Below are positions 1 to 12,206 of a stretch of 64,000 bases of DNA, piece after piece. Both the position numbers and the translations under genes were made by a program. Where the stretch lies: NCBI GenBank assembly GCA_965153455.1, contig OZ234494.1:4030001-4094000 (forward strand), written 5' to 3'. Within the stretch, counting starts at the first letter, position 1, and each line of letters begins with the position of its first letter. The notes under the pieces are model-generated. The model saw nothing but the letters and a program-made list of their open reading frames with translations, was not told the DNA's origin and did not search any database. This DNA comes from Sphagnum compactum (lineage: Eukaryota; Bryophyta; Sphagnopsida; Sphagnales).

Positions 1-680
1 ATAGGGTTTTGCTGAATAGATGAGTATGTGCAGCTACCACAGGAATTACTGCTACAAGGACTGCTGGTGCTAATTCTGTATGCTCTGTCTGTTTCGGTAG
101 TTGGGAGCTGGAGATCGTTCAACCAACAAGAATCACTAACAGCTAACAAACCTGATTTTCCCAACACTGCCATTCTTCTGTTTCTCAATCAAATTAACTT
201 GTAAAAAGCAAGCTAAGACTCTGAAGGGTGGCAAGACTTTTGTCCATGTCTCAAGAGCATGGCGAGCACCAATTCAAGGCTGTCAGGATTTTTTTAGCAA
301 AAGACTAGTGATTGTAACCCTATAAACTCATCTGCTGAAATTGTGACAATCTGCAGCTGGCACCTCCAAGTGGAACAAGAAACTGCCCGTAAAATTCCAG
401 CAGATTCTAGGAGCACTCCAAAGGTAGAGAATATATCCTGGAGACCAGGATGTGTACTGTAGACCAATGTGTGTCAGTCAGTCTGAAATGTAGACTGCCT
501 TGGGATGCTGAAAACACTCTCTGAACACAAAAGGAGTATAACAACCAGATCTTTGGGGTGGGGGGGAGGAATTCTCCAAACAAGAGTTGTAGACTTCCTA
601 TTACGTCACAAGGTTTCTCAGATGCTCCGGAACTCCTCAAACTCCTCCAGACGCAAGACTAGGACCTCCGGCTTGTTGAC
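1..680. other. No gene recognised; possible 3' flank of the next candidate gene
   Basis: Short open frames exist on both strands, but none has recognisable protein character or convincing splice signals. If the minus-strand candidate at 681-1421 is real, this stretch would hold its 3' untranslated region. Confidence 0.4.
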
Positions 681-1421
681 CTAGAAGATTGAATCCTCCT
701 CCTCTTCCTTCTCTTCAAGAACCGCAATGAACGCGACACAATGCGAGAAGGTTATGCTTCGGAATCTGAAGAAGAAATAAAAGAAAAATCCGTTTCATTC
801 ACTACACCAAAATATCTCTGAGCTCTATCGTTTTCTTACCGAGAGAACGAGAAAATCACGAAAACCACCTGATGTAAGTTCACCAAAAAAAAAAGAGGAA
901 AGTTTCTTGTTAGTAGCGCTAAACATACAAGGCTATCAAAGCAGAATAAACAAAAACATACGGGGAACAAGGAACGCACAAGAGAACAACAACAACAACA
1001 ACAGAAGCCTCGTCAAAGTTCCAAATGAGTACAACATTCCATTGCAAGGATTCAGGAAACCACTGAAAAAAAAGTAAAAAAAGAAAACAATCAAATCCAG
1101 CTCTCTAACAAGACGCCATAAGATTCTCACCAGGAAAAGAACAAGAAGAAGCATTAAGGTCAAAAAAAAGACTTACTCGTCATCATTGGAGAGTGGGAAA
1201 ATGATAGAAGGTCTAGCAGGAAGAACGTCCTCAAAGCTTCCAAAACACATAACCACCGCAACAATCGTGGAAGCAAAAGCCCCACGAGATAGGCGACGGA
1301 GAGCTCCACGATCGGTCGAATGGGAAAGGGAAGAGAAAACCGCGAGCGAAGCAAAAAACCACGACGCAACGACCGACACTCCTACGCTGCTGTCAAATAG
1401 TAACGAAGACACAAAAACCAA
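681..1421 (-). CDS. Candidate small membrane protein, two exons, start unresolved
   Basis: Product not recognised. On the minus strand an open frame runs to 1177, where a good donor (GA|GTAAGT) interrupts it. A pyrimidine-rich acceptor (TTTCTTCTTCAG) precedes 765. Joining 1177 to 765 keeps frame and gives a C-terminus of a hydrophobic stretch followed by an acidic tail (LEEKEEEEDSIF) ending in TAG at 681-683. The first exon encodes two hydrophobic segments separated by an Arg-rich loop (RRLSR), suggesting a small two- or three-pass membrane protein. The frame opens after a TAA with only a TTG near 1421. The first in-frame ATG is internal (MCFGSFEDV), so either translation starts there or an upstream exon is missing. 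Splice quality and the membrane-like composition are the only support. Confidence 0.3.
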
Positions 1422-4400
1422 TAAGCAAACAGATTAGGGCTGCCTTGCTAGGCACCTACTTCTAGGTACCTATCTATATTGGACAAGATAAACATAACCC
1501 ACATTGGCTGGTACCTTGGACTGGATCAGATGGGTACCTACCTACCTACTACCTATACCTACCCCCCTTTCGTTGGGCCCTGCCCCAACAAGGACAGGGA
1601 CGAACAGTACAAAGGAGGAATTTTTTTTCTTTGGAAAAAATTGTGCCCAAGTCGCCATATTCTGAGGGGAAAAAAGTTCTGAAATCGCCATATTTTGACT
1701 CTAGGTCCTGTTCCTGGAAACAAAGCAGGATTCTAATTTATTTATTTTTTCCCAACTTTCCTCTCTGACTGGTTGTCAAATTTGGCTCGTTCCTCTTGTG
1801 GACGATCGCCAATTCACCTACCTCACAAAAATTTATAAAAACATTTGGTAAAAAAAGTTTGCTTTGATAGTACATTGGGACCTTTGGCACTAATTATATT
1901 ATTTGTAAATTTTTAGACTTTTTCACACAAAAGAAAAGCTTTTTTCAAGGGAAAAAAAATCCGAAAGAGATTAGGAATATTTTTGGAATATTCAGGAGTA
2001 TTCTATTTTCAAAATGGAAGCTTCAAATTAATCGATTATTGGTCAGACATGTGTTCAGTGTTTTTTCTTTTTTCTGGTGAAATTTCACCACTTTTTGACA
2101 AAGAAATTGCTTTTAAAAAAAAGTTCTAGCCTGAATTCAAATAATATTGCTAATTTTTTGTTAAAGAATTTTGGTCAAAATTTCGATTATCCAAAAAATC
2201 AAAAAATAGAAAAAACAAAAAAAGGCATGTGTTATGCTGGAAATTCTAGTCTTGCAGATTTGTCAAGAAGCTGATGGTGGGTGGGGTTTTTTTTGCAGGA
2301 ATTCTAGTCCCACAGCCATGAGGAAGCTGCTAATGACTGGAGATGAAAATGACAAACTCCTCCTCAAATAAATGAGAGCTCCACTTCCAATGTGTGAGAG
2401 CAGCAATGCGGTCAAAGTTGGAATCCCAAAAACAAAACAAAACAACATTTCTTCAATCATCAAATCTTTTATTGAAGTCAAACTGTCAAGAATCAAAGAA
2501 GGGTTTTGAAGTTGTTTTTTCACTTGCAGCTAGTGGGTGTACAATTAATTTTTTTTGGTGAATGAAACTTTTTTGGAGAGTGTGCAAAAGAAGTGTTCAT
2601 TGTTCCCTACCCAAACAAACTCATCTGTTGTGCTGTTTCTGTGTAATCAAGGTTGAATGAATTAAATCTCCCATGACCTGCAAAACTGTCTCAAGTTAGT
2701 GTTGTTGCTCATGAAAAACAGAGAGATTTTTCGAATTTGAAATATGGATCTCTAGAGAAGTTGATGGTGATCGGAAATGCTATGAACTGTAGTAGTACCT
2801 CTTCGCCATAAATTGTAAGAGAGATTGCTCTGAGAATATATTCCACCAGAAGCAGACAGAGGACAATGCACAAACTAGTTTAGGTAATGACATTGCTTTG
2901 CATCCACCTCACAAGATGGCTTGATTTTCCTCACTTCTAGCAGTCACACTTGCACCACCTCCTTGGTCTTCATCACCTTCAAACTCAGAGGTACTTTTAG
3001 GCATGGTCCGTGTTATTCTTCATCAAGCTTGGCTGAAGCTCTGTTAATGCTTGCAGAAACAGAGAATGTAGGATCTGAAACACTGGGGTCTTTCCACCAG
3101 CACACACTTTTCATCTTTTTGTTTTGAATATAGTTCTATTTCATCTTGACCCATTTGAAACAATGTAAGGATATAACTTTTAACACATTTTGTGAAAATA
3201 TGCCCAACAAGTTTCATATGAATTTTTTGTCAAATCTTTGATTTTGAAAAATCCACTATCAACTGACAAATATTCCTTTTACAAATTCATCTAAGTTAAT
3301 AATGCTTCATTTGACCATGGTATTAGCATTACGTCTTTAATGCTCCATTAAGATAAATTTGGATGAATTATGACAACTGCATTGCCAAGCAACGAGAACA
3401 TTATAGCTTAAGATTCACATGAAGGACAATGGAGGAAAAAAATTCTTGATGTACTTCAAAAGAATTCTTTTTGAAGTATTTGAAAATGATTGAATTGTTT
3501 TGAAAAAAAAACGAAAAATTGTGTTTGGAAAAAGATCAAACCATCGCCTTAAATAGGTTCAAAAGGAACTACATTCATTTGGTTTGTAAATTTTTAATTG
3601 GGCCATATGTTCGTTTTGAATAGAGTCAAATGGTGGGTTGGTGAATCATCTTTAGGTTTTCAGATGGTATTGGTGGTCAAAAAATCTTGTTGAATTTCAA
3701 TTTTCTAATGAAATTGTAAACCTTGGGCATGTTCTTCATTGAGCATCTTACAGATGTTTCATTCCACGTGAAAAGAGGGAGAGCATTTCCTTACACCACC
3801 TTAACCCCTGGAAACTCTCAAAATCTGCACTTCTGATATGAGTCAAATGTTTCTGCATGAGTGAAGAGAGCTTTATATCAGAAGTGCAGATTTTGAACTT
3901 GGATCGCAACAATACCATGATGGAACCACCTCATTGAACAAGAACTTGGATTGCAACAATATTTGGTAGACTACTCTCAGCCCTTGACCTGAAGTTCTGT
4001 AACTACAACCAAAACATACCAGAGACAATGCAGCATATAGCAAAGTCTACTTTCAAGATCACCAAAGGAATGGGACAAGAACACAAAGTAGCCCAAGGGC
4101 AAGAAAGTGATATGATCATATCCACATGTGATTGGTGATGGCATAAATGTACTGCTATTTTGTCTTTTGACTGACATATTTTTGGCACCCAGTACAGGAT
4201 CCAAACACTCATGTGAAACTCATGGTGTCATGTCCCTGTGCTAGAGTTGGCCCTTAAGAGTGCAACACTTACAAGAACCAGAAGTGAACCTCAATACCAC
4301 CCTCACAGGTTGGGACAAAATCAAAATTCTGAAATAATTTCTGTGATAACTGACATGTTTCAGAAACATATCATGTGAAAACTCATGGGCTTTTGATTCT

Positions 4401-4506
4401 GCACTAATTCTCAGACAATTCAAACTTGTCAACCAAGGACTAGTGTCAAGTTCTTTCACTTACACCTTGTTTATCTGTTTGCAAGTCTTTCAGTACATGT
4501 ACTTTT
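1422..4506. other. Intergenic, no gene recognised
   Basis: AT-rich DNA with many stops in all frames. At 1441-1570 it is rich in CCTA/GGTA tetranucleotide repeats. A 21-bp inverted pair lies at 3831-3892 (CTGCACTTCTGATATGAGTC against TATATCAGAAGTGCAGATTT). The right part up to 4506 is expected to contain the 3' UTR of the OEP16-3 gene. Confidence 0.5.
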
Positions 4507-6155
4507 TTATAAATCAGGATTATTCCTCGGATATGGGAGATACTCCCGCCCTGTTGGGGTCCTCGCTCTCTGACCTCCTGCATCAACTATCACAGCCACT
4601 GCCGCCAGAGCTGCTGCCGCCCCAACCCCCACTGGTAACTTCCCAGCTGCAAATACACGAGAACACCAAGCTAATATGTCAGGATAGTATATTTATGAAA
4701 TTGCAGAGAAACCTCCATAACAACAACTTGAAGGTACCATGCAATGAGTGCAGTTGTAACCTTATGAGAGCCACTCACAAAGTGTCAGACCATCATCACT
4801 TTCATCATAAATAGCAGGCACAAAGCTTCCATGACCACCCATTGACTTCATCAGCTCCCAACAGCAGGTGTAGATAAGAATAACATACTCCACCCAAAAT
4901 TTCAGGCAAACCATTCTACAAAATTCTCGCTATCAGTTTCTGTTGCATTTCCAGAAGCAACAGGAAGACTCAGTCATGATGTTGGCTAGCCCTGGACACA
5001 CATAGTTCTTACGAAAAAGTTGGTAGTATCCTCATTCAAGCTGCAAAAAGCTTGTGAGGTAAGCTTCATTTCATTTCAGCTTGTAGTTCATGTCTGCTCA
5101 ATTCTGCTTCTTCCCATTGCATCTGACTTTCTACTGCAACTGTACAACCTGGTCACAGTTTCATACATCAGCAATCTAACCTGATTCTGGGAGTAGAATT
5201 CAGAACATGCAACCCTAATCAGCAGTTTTCTACATCAGCAATGTAACTCGATTCTGGGAGTAGAATTCAGAATGCACAACCCTAATCAGCAGTTTTGTAC
5301 ATCACGAATCTAACCCAATTCTGGGAGTACAATTCAGAATGTGCAACCTGTCACAATTTGTGTGACCTAATCAGAAAAACAATGGCACCTCTCTCCTGGT
5401 GTGTGGGATTGGATGTTTCTCCAGGTTTAGGGCCACAAGCCTTTCGTTTGCCAAAAGAAAAAAAAAAACCATGTCACAATAGAATGTGTGCAACAGAATT
5501 GCCAGAGATAGCTCTTTGAGAATGTCCCTGGATTCCCACACTTCGGATGACCTTGCAACACTAGCTGGATTGGCTCTTGAGCAAACCCTAAAGAAGAGCT
5601 TGAACCTCAGCAGAGCACTTGGAATGGAGAAGAACATGATACCCCAACATGTTGGAGCCATGGTTGATATGCGGGAATGATCATCTTTGCACAGATTCAG
5701 GTGAAGAACTTGAGCTATTGCCTTGCAAAAAAATCTGAAAAGAACGAGAAACGTTTCAGACAGGATTCAGGACTGTTTTCAGCAAGAAAGCTTGCTCACT
5801 TACCTCTGAGCCCGAACACAGAACCAGCAGCGGCGCCTCCAAGAGCGCTGTTCCAGAAGTCATCCTTGCCTCGGATCGAACCTGCAACCGACTCCGTGAA
5901 AGCGAAGATGCCGCCGATGGCCGCGAACGTCAAGCCGTAGTTCATCATAATCCTGCCCGTTTTCTTCAACGCCGGCAGCGCCACATTCCGTTCCACAGCA
6001 GGCACATCCTGCCATGCCGCCGTGATGGCGCCCAGGATCGTGCCGGCCAAGAAGCTGGAGCCCGCTGCACTTGCCGTCTTGAAGAGAAGAGTGTCATACT
6101 CTCCTAGATCCCGAATCTCGTCCCGTTCTCTCACAACATACTTCTCTCCATCCAT
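4507..6155 (-). CDS. OEP16-3: Outer envelope pore protein 16-3 / complex I B14.7-type subunit (Tim17/22/23 family)
   Basis: Two exons: 6155-5804 and 4646-4507, joined by a GT-AG intron of 1,157 bp in phase 1, giving 163 residues (Arabidopsis OEP16-3 is about the same length). The core carries the family signature: DVPAVERNVALP at about residues 50-61, then NYGLTFAAIGGIF and a glycine-rich AALGGAAAG segment, forming four predicted membrane spans typical of Tim17/Tim22/Tim23 proteins. The second exon supplies the last span and a tail ending REYLPYPRNNPDL. In plants this protein is found with mitochondrial complex I and is homologous to NDUFA11/B14.7; it was first named as a plastid envelope family member. 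The ATG is preceded directly by a (GA)n tract in the 5' leader. The intron holds a 67-bp tandem repeat. Family assignment is strong; whether it acts in mitochondria or plastids is inferred from homologues. Confidence 0.9.
5165..5370. repeat. 67-bp tandem repeat, about three copies, in the OEP16-3 intron
   Basis: Units start near 5165, 5232 and 5299 with ACATCAGCAATCTAAC or a close variant, followed by ATTCTGGGAGTAGAATTCAG and CCTAATCAGCAGTTTT. Spacing is 67 bp between starts. The third unit diverges after GTGCAACC. Confidence 0.85.
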
Positions 6156-6156
6156 G

Positions 6157-6157
<1 letters not shown>

Positions 6158-6194
<37 letters not shown>
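6158..6194. repeat. (CT)18 microsatellite in the OEP16-3 5' leader
   Basis: An uninterrupted CT run that reads as GA on the coding strand and ends two bases before the ATG at 6155. GA-rich leaders are common in plant 5' UTRs, but one touching the start codon is notable. Confidence 0.95.
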
Positions 6195-6197
<3 letters not shown>

Positions 6198-6459
6198 TTT
6201 TTACTGTCTTCTTCGTGCTCCAAGCTTCGTCACAACAGCGAACAACTTTGTCGCTCTTCGGCACAAGGACAAAACCTTCTCTCGTCTCCTCTCAAGGTCG
6301 CCGCTCGAGAAGTCCGGGTTCTAGGGTTTGGCGGAAATCATTGTTCTCGTGCAGTCCTTCCCGTATCATGCATTGAGACTCTCCTTTGCTTTCTACTGTT
6401 GTTGGGAGATGGTTTCTCTTCTCTCACCAATTGGTGAAATGGGTTTTGCTTTGTATGAT

Positions 6460-7365
6460 TTTTCTTTCCAGAGAAGTAGCGTCACTTCTTGTTGCTCTGG
6501 GTCATTAATGCACAGGGGAACAAAAAGAAGAAGATGTACAATAATGTGAGTTTGGTTTTTAGAAGTAGCATTTTCTGATGTTGCTCTGCTTGTTGATGCA
6601 CAATAATGCCATGGAAGACGATGCACCATGTGCTTTTTTTTGAGAAACTGCAGTTCTGATGCTTGCATTTCAAGGGGAAAGAAGATGCACAATCTGCTTT
6701 GTTTTTCAAAAGCCACAATTTCTGTTGCTCTGGTTATTGAGGCACAATGCCATGGAAGATGATGCACAATGTGCTTTGATTTCAGGAGCAGCATTCCTGT
6801 TGCTCTGGTTGTTGATGCACAATGGCATGGAAGATGGTGGATGCACTATGCACTTTGTTTTTCAGAAGCTACATTTATGTTGCTCTGGTTGTTGATGCAC
6901 AATGCCAGAAAGATGATGCACCATGCACTTTGTTTTTCAGAAGCTGCATTTCTGTTGCTCTGGTTGTTGATGCACAATGCCATGGAAGATGATGCACCAG
7001 TCGCTTTGTTTTCAGGAGCAGCATTCCTGTTACTCTGGTTGTTGATGCACAATGCCACGGAAGATGATGGATGCACTATGCACTTTGTTTTTCAGAAGCT
7101 GCATTTATGTTGCTCTGGTTGTTGATGCACAATGCCAGGAAGATGATGCACCATGCACTTTGTTTTTCAGAGGCTGCATTTCTGTTGCTCTGGTTGTTGA
7201 TGCACAATACCATGGAAGATGATGCACCAGTCGCTTTGTTTTCAGGAGCGGCATTTCTGTTGCTCTAGTTGTTGATGCACAATGCCATTGAAGATGGTGC
7301 ACTGCACGCTTCGTTTTTCAGAAGCCACATTTCTGTTGCTCTGGTTGTTGATGCCCAATAATTCG
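6460..7365. repeat. Minisatellite, ~75-80-bp unit, about eleven copies
   Basis: The unit contains TGTTGCTCTGGTTGTTGATGCACAATGCCATGGAAGATGATGCACC and CACTTTGTTTTTCAGAAGC. The GTTGCTCTGG word recurs near 6492, 6578, 6724, 6798, 6879, 6955, 7030, 7110, 7186, 7262 and 7336. Right-hand copies are the most alike and left-hand copies are decayed, with small indels that alter frame. The array lies about 300 bp upstream of the OEP16-3 start. Repetitive open frames on both strands are by-products of the unit. Confidence 0.9.
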
Positions 7366-10300
7366 ATTTTCCCTGAAAGTGAATGAAAATCACAAGAGTC
7401 ACATGTACTTGCTTAATCCAAGTGTGTGCAGCAAAAGGATTTCAATAAAGTGTTCTTGATTCTTCAAATTCTTCAAACTTTTAAGTGAAATGTTTTATGT
7501 AGAAGCTGTACCTGAAATAACCATGGTCCACAAGATTTGAATTTTTTGCAGTTGCTGTTGCTCCAGAGAGCACTCAAGAGGGAAAGTTCTCACACAATTG
7601 CCAAGTTCACAAGAAGTGGTATTGTGTGATGAACATTGAGCTTGATGATATGGTTCTGGATTTATTGCAAATGCTCATCATGTCAAATGGACAATGGTGA
7701 CCTTGTTGGTCCGTCCCTCTTGCTCCTCAAAACCTCATCATTAAAACTTCATTGAAATTGTTGATGATACGAGTGGTCATTGTCTACTGCAAGAGGTGAT
7801 CATCATGTGGCGTATCAAAGCACATGACGGCTAAAAAAACCCTGACAGATCAGTTAAGGCATCAAGCAGAAAAAAGTTGGCATCATCTCAGTTCATATTT
7901 ACAGTGCTTGCACTACACACTCTGTCTATTGTAATGGTGATGATCAAGCTGGAGGAGAGTCAGTACTCAAACATCAGGATATTCTATATCTATTTAGATG
8001 CAGCAGCCTAAAGTGTTGATGATAACACTCTCAATACAACTGTTGTGGTGATGAAAATACTTTCCACCATTGCTAACAAAGGCTTTCTGTGAAGATTGTT
8101 AACCATGAAAGAATAACCATTTATGTGTTGCTGCATAATGACCATATCTTGAAAAGAGAATTTCAGGTTTTGACTCCAAGAGTGATGCCCTGACACGCAA
8201 CCCCCCCTGGCACACAGACATGCAAAGAGAAACAGAAATTCAGTATCCAAGGTCTAGCAAAACTGCATGGACAATGCAAAAAGTTGGCTATCAATCTAGG
8301 CAGCTTCAATATTGAGGTGTTTCTAATTCACATGCAACTTACTACAAACAAGAATGAACAAAATAGGCACAATGGTAAGGGTTTTGAGTGGTGTACATTT
8401 ACAGTATTCTTAGTGCTAAATTGCATTTGTCCACACATGTCAATTTGCTTGCGAATCCAAAATAACTAACACCTGTAAAAGACATTCCATTGCAGGAGCT
8501 CAGATATTTTGTCGTAGACATCACCAACATTTGGTATTGTGAAAACAAATCTGCTGGCCAACCATTTGATAAGCCAAAACCAAAGAATATATCCACACTT
8601 CCCAAGACCAAAAGGGTACCATGGATCCAGCACATCTGAACAAGTTGCTTTGTGCCAAACTACCTCCTACCAAAAGACACCACGCATTTTTTCTCTCCAC
8701 ACTCCTGACCCCATCCTGGCCCTCCCTAACCAACCATGGGAAGCAGAGCAGACAGGGCAGGGCAGGGCAGGATCAACCTTGGGAATTTCATTCAGCACCT
8801 GGTAACACCAAAAGGAGAGTGAAGTGTACTTGTAACTAGCAATCCATTAATTTAGAAACGTATGTATTGAGCTTCACACAAAACAGGAACAAAGAAGCCA
8901 GCCTCTGGGTTTCCTGGGTGACACCTCCTGCTCTGGGCCCCAATCTGTTTCACTCTTGGCAAGCACACCAGCACCTGTCTGCAAGAATGGATATGCCCCA
9001 CAACAGATTATGGGTTGGTTGAAGGACAGTAACACACACACCCATAAAGTGGGGATGGGACCCACAACATCCTAATTGTCACCAACTCCACATAAAACTA
9101 TCCTCACCCAGGGCTGGAAACAGTGCATGACACCCCCACCACCCCCCAGATAACCTCAAGGAAACCTATGAAATTGCAAAGAAATCTCCACACCAACTAT
9201 TTGAAGGTAACATGAGAATTTATTCACATGATTGATATGAAGCTGCATGTGTTACACAGCTATTTTCAAAGCAATTTAAACAACCACTGGCAAGAAACAA
9301 ATGAAGCTGGCATAACTATTATTAAGTTCACAAATATTTCAAAGCAACCTTGACAGCCACATCTTCGATCACTTTCAGAGGGGTTAAGTAGAGAGTCTTA
9401 ATCCCGTCACATAGCAAGCTTAACATATGCATCATTGCATCAGTAACAGATACCACAAAATAAATCAGGAAACACCACTGCGGCACTAAGAGACTTATTA
9501 CTGCATCAGTAAGAGATACCATAGGATCAAACTCCAATGATGCATATATGTAGGCAACAGTTTTATGAGGAATCAACAGATTTGGGCTCCAGCAACTACC
9601 AAAAAACCCATTCTTGAAATAATATTGATGAGACTACTGATTTGTAAGAAATGTCAACAGACAGTTTGATTGCAATAAGCATAGGACTTGGGAATGAATC
9701 AGCCACTCTGCAACTAATGTTAACATAAAATTATCACAGCAAACAAAGCACACCATCTACAAACCCACTCCAAAACAACACACATTCAAGGTGTGCATAT
9801 ACACTGTACCTTTTATACAAGTTCATGTTTCAGCAAAATTTAGGGTGGAAGTTTTACCTGGAAGAGTAGGAAAAGGACAGGATGGTAGCTGTTTGCACAG
9901 AAGTAACAGCTAGAAATGACAAAGGTGATGATGCTAACACACCATGGTAACCCGCATCACATCTTCTGGATACAATTTGTCAGACATTTCAGTTCGCTCT
10001 CAAGCTGAGGATGATTTCTTCAAAGTTCTACACAGAAGAGCCGCAATAAGAAGGGGGGGGGGGGGGGGGGGGGCGGGGGGGAGAGAATCCAAAATGAAAG
10101 AAACCATCATCACACATAAAAGGAGTCCCCAACTTTTTGAGCTAAGCCTACAAAAAAATTGTCTCTTTCTTGGGGGATCAAAATACATTCCACTGGGACC
10201 AGAAGTTCCCACGCTGGAGAGAGATTGACACCACAAACATTCGGCTTGGTAACAAGCTAGTACACTATGAAACAACTTTACTGGAAACTACTGGACGGGT

Positions 10301-10714
10301 TTCATAAGGTTTTTCAGGTCAGAACTCAGCCTTTCTAAGGCCATTCTTGACAATGAACCCCAGTTGGATGTAATGCACAATAGCAAAGATTGCTTTAACC
10401 TATCACAACAAAAAGCCCTTTTTTCTTTTTTTTCCCTTAATCTCTTGAAAGCTTCCAGGGGTACTATAAAGCCACACACAAGAAGCCCTTATAGGCTTGG
10501 ATGTGGATAGTATCCATCTATCTACCCTCTCAAGAACACTACACCCGAGCGCACATTGAAAAAACACGAAATTAAGTAGAGCTCTCTAACCCTATCCTTG
10601 AGCTAGGGTTTTTCCCCCTCATCCAAGAACACCTTGGCCACACCTCAGCATCTCTTCAATGAATGGGAAAAAACAAAGAAAGAAGAAAAAAAAGAAGCAG
10701 CGCTTTCCATTTCT
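7366..10714. other. Intergenic, no convincing gene; possible unrecognised minus-strand exons
   Basis: I see one internal-exon-like block on minus at 9910-9859 (acceptor TTTGTCATTTCTAG, donor CAG|GTAAAA) and an ATG-led block at about 10002-9945 that can join it in frame. A 62-residue hydrophobic frame lies further down at 9576-9328. None matches a family I know, and no complete gene could be built. A G21-C-G7 tract sits at 10053-10081. The right end should be the 3' UTR of the cold-shock protein gene. Confidence 0.4.
10053..10081. repeat. Poly-G tract (G21, C, G7)
   Basis: Twenty-one consecutive G, one C, then seven G. It lies 0.63 kb downstream of the cold-shock protein stop codon. Exact length is uncertain because homopolymers of this size are error-prone in sequencing. 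Confidence 0.9.
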
Positions 10715-11350
10715 CTAGGCACTGGCTGCTGGGGTACAATCCCTTGCCAGATGCCCAGACTCTCCACAGTTGTAGCAGTTGCGTGCACCACCACCACCAC
10801 CACCTCCGCCACTGCTCTGTCTTGCATTAGCCGTTGACTCGTTAGGGCAATCTCTGGCAATGTGGCCTCCTTCACCACAGTTGTAGCATGACCGGTCGCC
10901 TCCTGCTCCGCCGCCACCACCGAAGTTCCCGCCACCTCCTCGAGGTCCACGACCTCTACCTCTACCACCAACAGGTCCGCCACCTCCATATCCACCAGGA
11001 GCTCCCCCGAGGCCGCCACTACCACCGCCTCCTCCTCCTCTTCCGCCACCATAGCCGTCACGGCGGTAGGAAGCGCCTTGCACAAAAGTGCCGGCGGGTC
11101 CAGAAACATCCAACGCCTTGGTACGTCCATCGTCACTGGACTCCACAGAGTACTCCACGGATTCGCCTTCTCTCAAAGACCGAAAGCCCTCGGCGTGAAT
11201 GGAGGTTTGATGGACGAAGAGATCTTCACCGCCATCGTCGGGTGTAATGAACCCGAAACCCTTGCTACTATTGAACCATTTCACCTTCCCTGTCTTTTTG
11301 TTGCCAACAGCAGCAACAACAGCAGCAGCAGCAACTCCATCTTCCGCCAT
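10715..11350 (-). CDS. GRP2-like (CSP): Cold-shock-domain glycine-rich RNA-binding protein with two CCHC zinc knuckles
   Basis: A single-exon CDS of 211 residues. The cold-shock domain covers about residues 18-90, with RNP1 at 30-35 (KGFGFI) and RNP2 at 43-48 (DLFVHQ). A glycine/arginine-rich linker follows (about 97-152, with [10 protein letters not shown]). Two retroviral-type CCHC knuckles close the protein: [14 protein letters not shown] at 155-168 and [14 protein letters not shown] at 192-205. This order is that of plant cold-shock proteins (wheat WCSP1, Arabidopsis CSP/GRP2 class), RNA chaperones that melt RNA structure and act in cold acclimation and development, in nucleus and cytoplasm. 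The frame is open upstream of 11350, but the ATG with MAEDG just before the domain fits homologues and lies in a GCC-rich context. The upstream region has AAACCCTAA-like telo-box motifs (for example 11938-11950), common in promoters of growth-related plant genes. Cold regulation is inferred from the family only. Confidence 0.93.
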   Translation of the reverse strand: MAEDGVAAAAVVAAVGNKKTGKVKWFNSSKGFGFITPDDGGEDLFVHQTSIHAEGFRSLREGESVEYSVESSDDGRTKALDVSGPAGTFVQGASYRRDGYGGGRGGGGGGSGGLGGAPGGYGGGGPVGGRGRGRGPRGGGGNFGGGGGAGGDRSCYNCGEGGHIARDCPNESTANARQSSGGGGGGGGARNCYNCGESGHLARDCTPAASA

Positions 11351-12018
11351 GGCCGCAAACAAACACCAAACACCAAAACCTCCACGTAAACTTTTTTTTA
11401 AACCAAACTTCAAAAACACACAACCACACAGCCAAAACCCAACTCCTCACTTCCAATTCCTGTCGATCTCTTCTCCCTAGAACTCTCCCCCCACCCAAAA
11501 GAATGAAACAAAATTGGGGGTTCAGAATTCGGAGCGACGGAGGAGTTGGGGTTCCGCAGCCACGAAGAGCGAGGGAAGGAGCCAGCAAGCAAGCAAGCAA
11601 AGCGCTGCTTCGTCTCGCACGCTGCTGCGCTACCTAGTGGATGGCGCGACCAATAGGATGGCGAGAAGCTGACAATCGGACGGCGTACAACAGGCTACGG
11701 CAACAAACAGCGAGCTATGGGGCAACGGTCCACGATGCTCCCTGCTGGATTGATCGGACGGGTGTGGACATGAGGCGTTTTAGGGTTCGGACTTTTTATT
11801 ATTACTATTTTTGTGTCGTCAGCGACGCGTGCGGACAACACCTGGTAAATTTTGTTAGAAAGTGTAATTTTATTTTTTAACCTATGTAAAAGTAAGTTAC
11901 TTCGTTGTTGGCCGTACTAGGTATGACGGCGCCTGGTTTTAACCCTAAATAATAATCGGCGCAGCGTTTTGTTTGCCCTTAACCCTAGCTAGGCTTTAGT
12001 TACCGGCCTAGGTTTAAA

Positions 12019-12206
12019 CAAGGGGGTGTGTCACCCTGTGGCCTTGCCGTTTACATGAAAAAGGTATCTTAAGGCAAAAGAAGAATTATGAAAACTCAAA
12101 TATTTCACCATGCAAAAATATAATCTTCAAAAAAATCCTCTACAAGAAACCAAAATCCTTCAAGATATTATAACTCTGGAGCTAATCTCAAGTTTCAACA
12201 CAAAAA
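12019..12206 (+). mobile_element. GTGGCCTTGCC repeat family, copy 1 (left part only)
   Basis: It begins AAGGGGGTGTGTCACCCTGTGGCCTTGCC and continues through ATGAAAACTCAAATATTTCACCATGCAAAAATATAATCTTC to a TCTCAAGTTTCAACACAA block, after which similarity stops. The same order is found at 13375, 33463, 53165 and (interrupted) 61826. Confidence 0.8.

Noticed and set aside
4443-4814. 123-codon open frame on plus
   Set aside because: Antisense to the second exon of OEP16-3, which has the family signature.
6769-7125. 118-codon repetitive open frame
   Set aside because: It is created by the minisatellite unit; frame is not kept between units and similar frames occur on the other strand.
10645-11136. 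163-codon open frame on minus overlapping the cold-shock protein gene
   Set aside because: It is an alternative frame of the glycine-rich, GC-rich coding sequence; the other frame has the domain and zinc knuckles.
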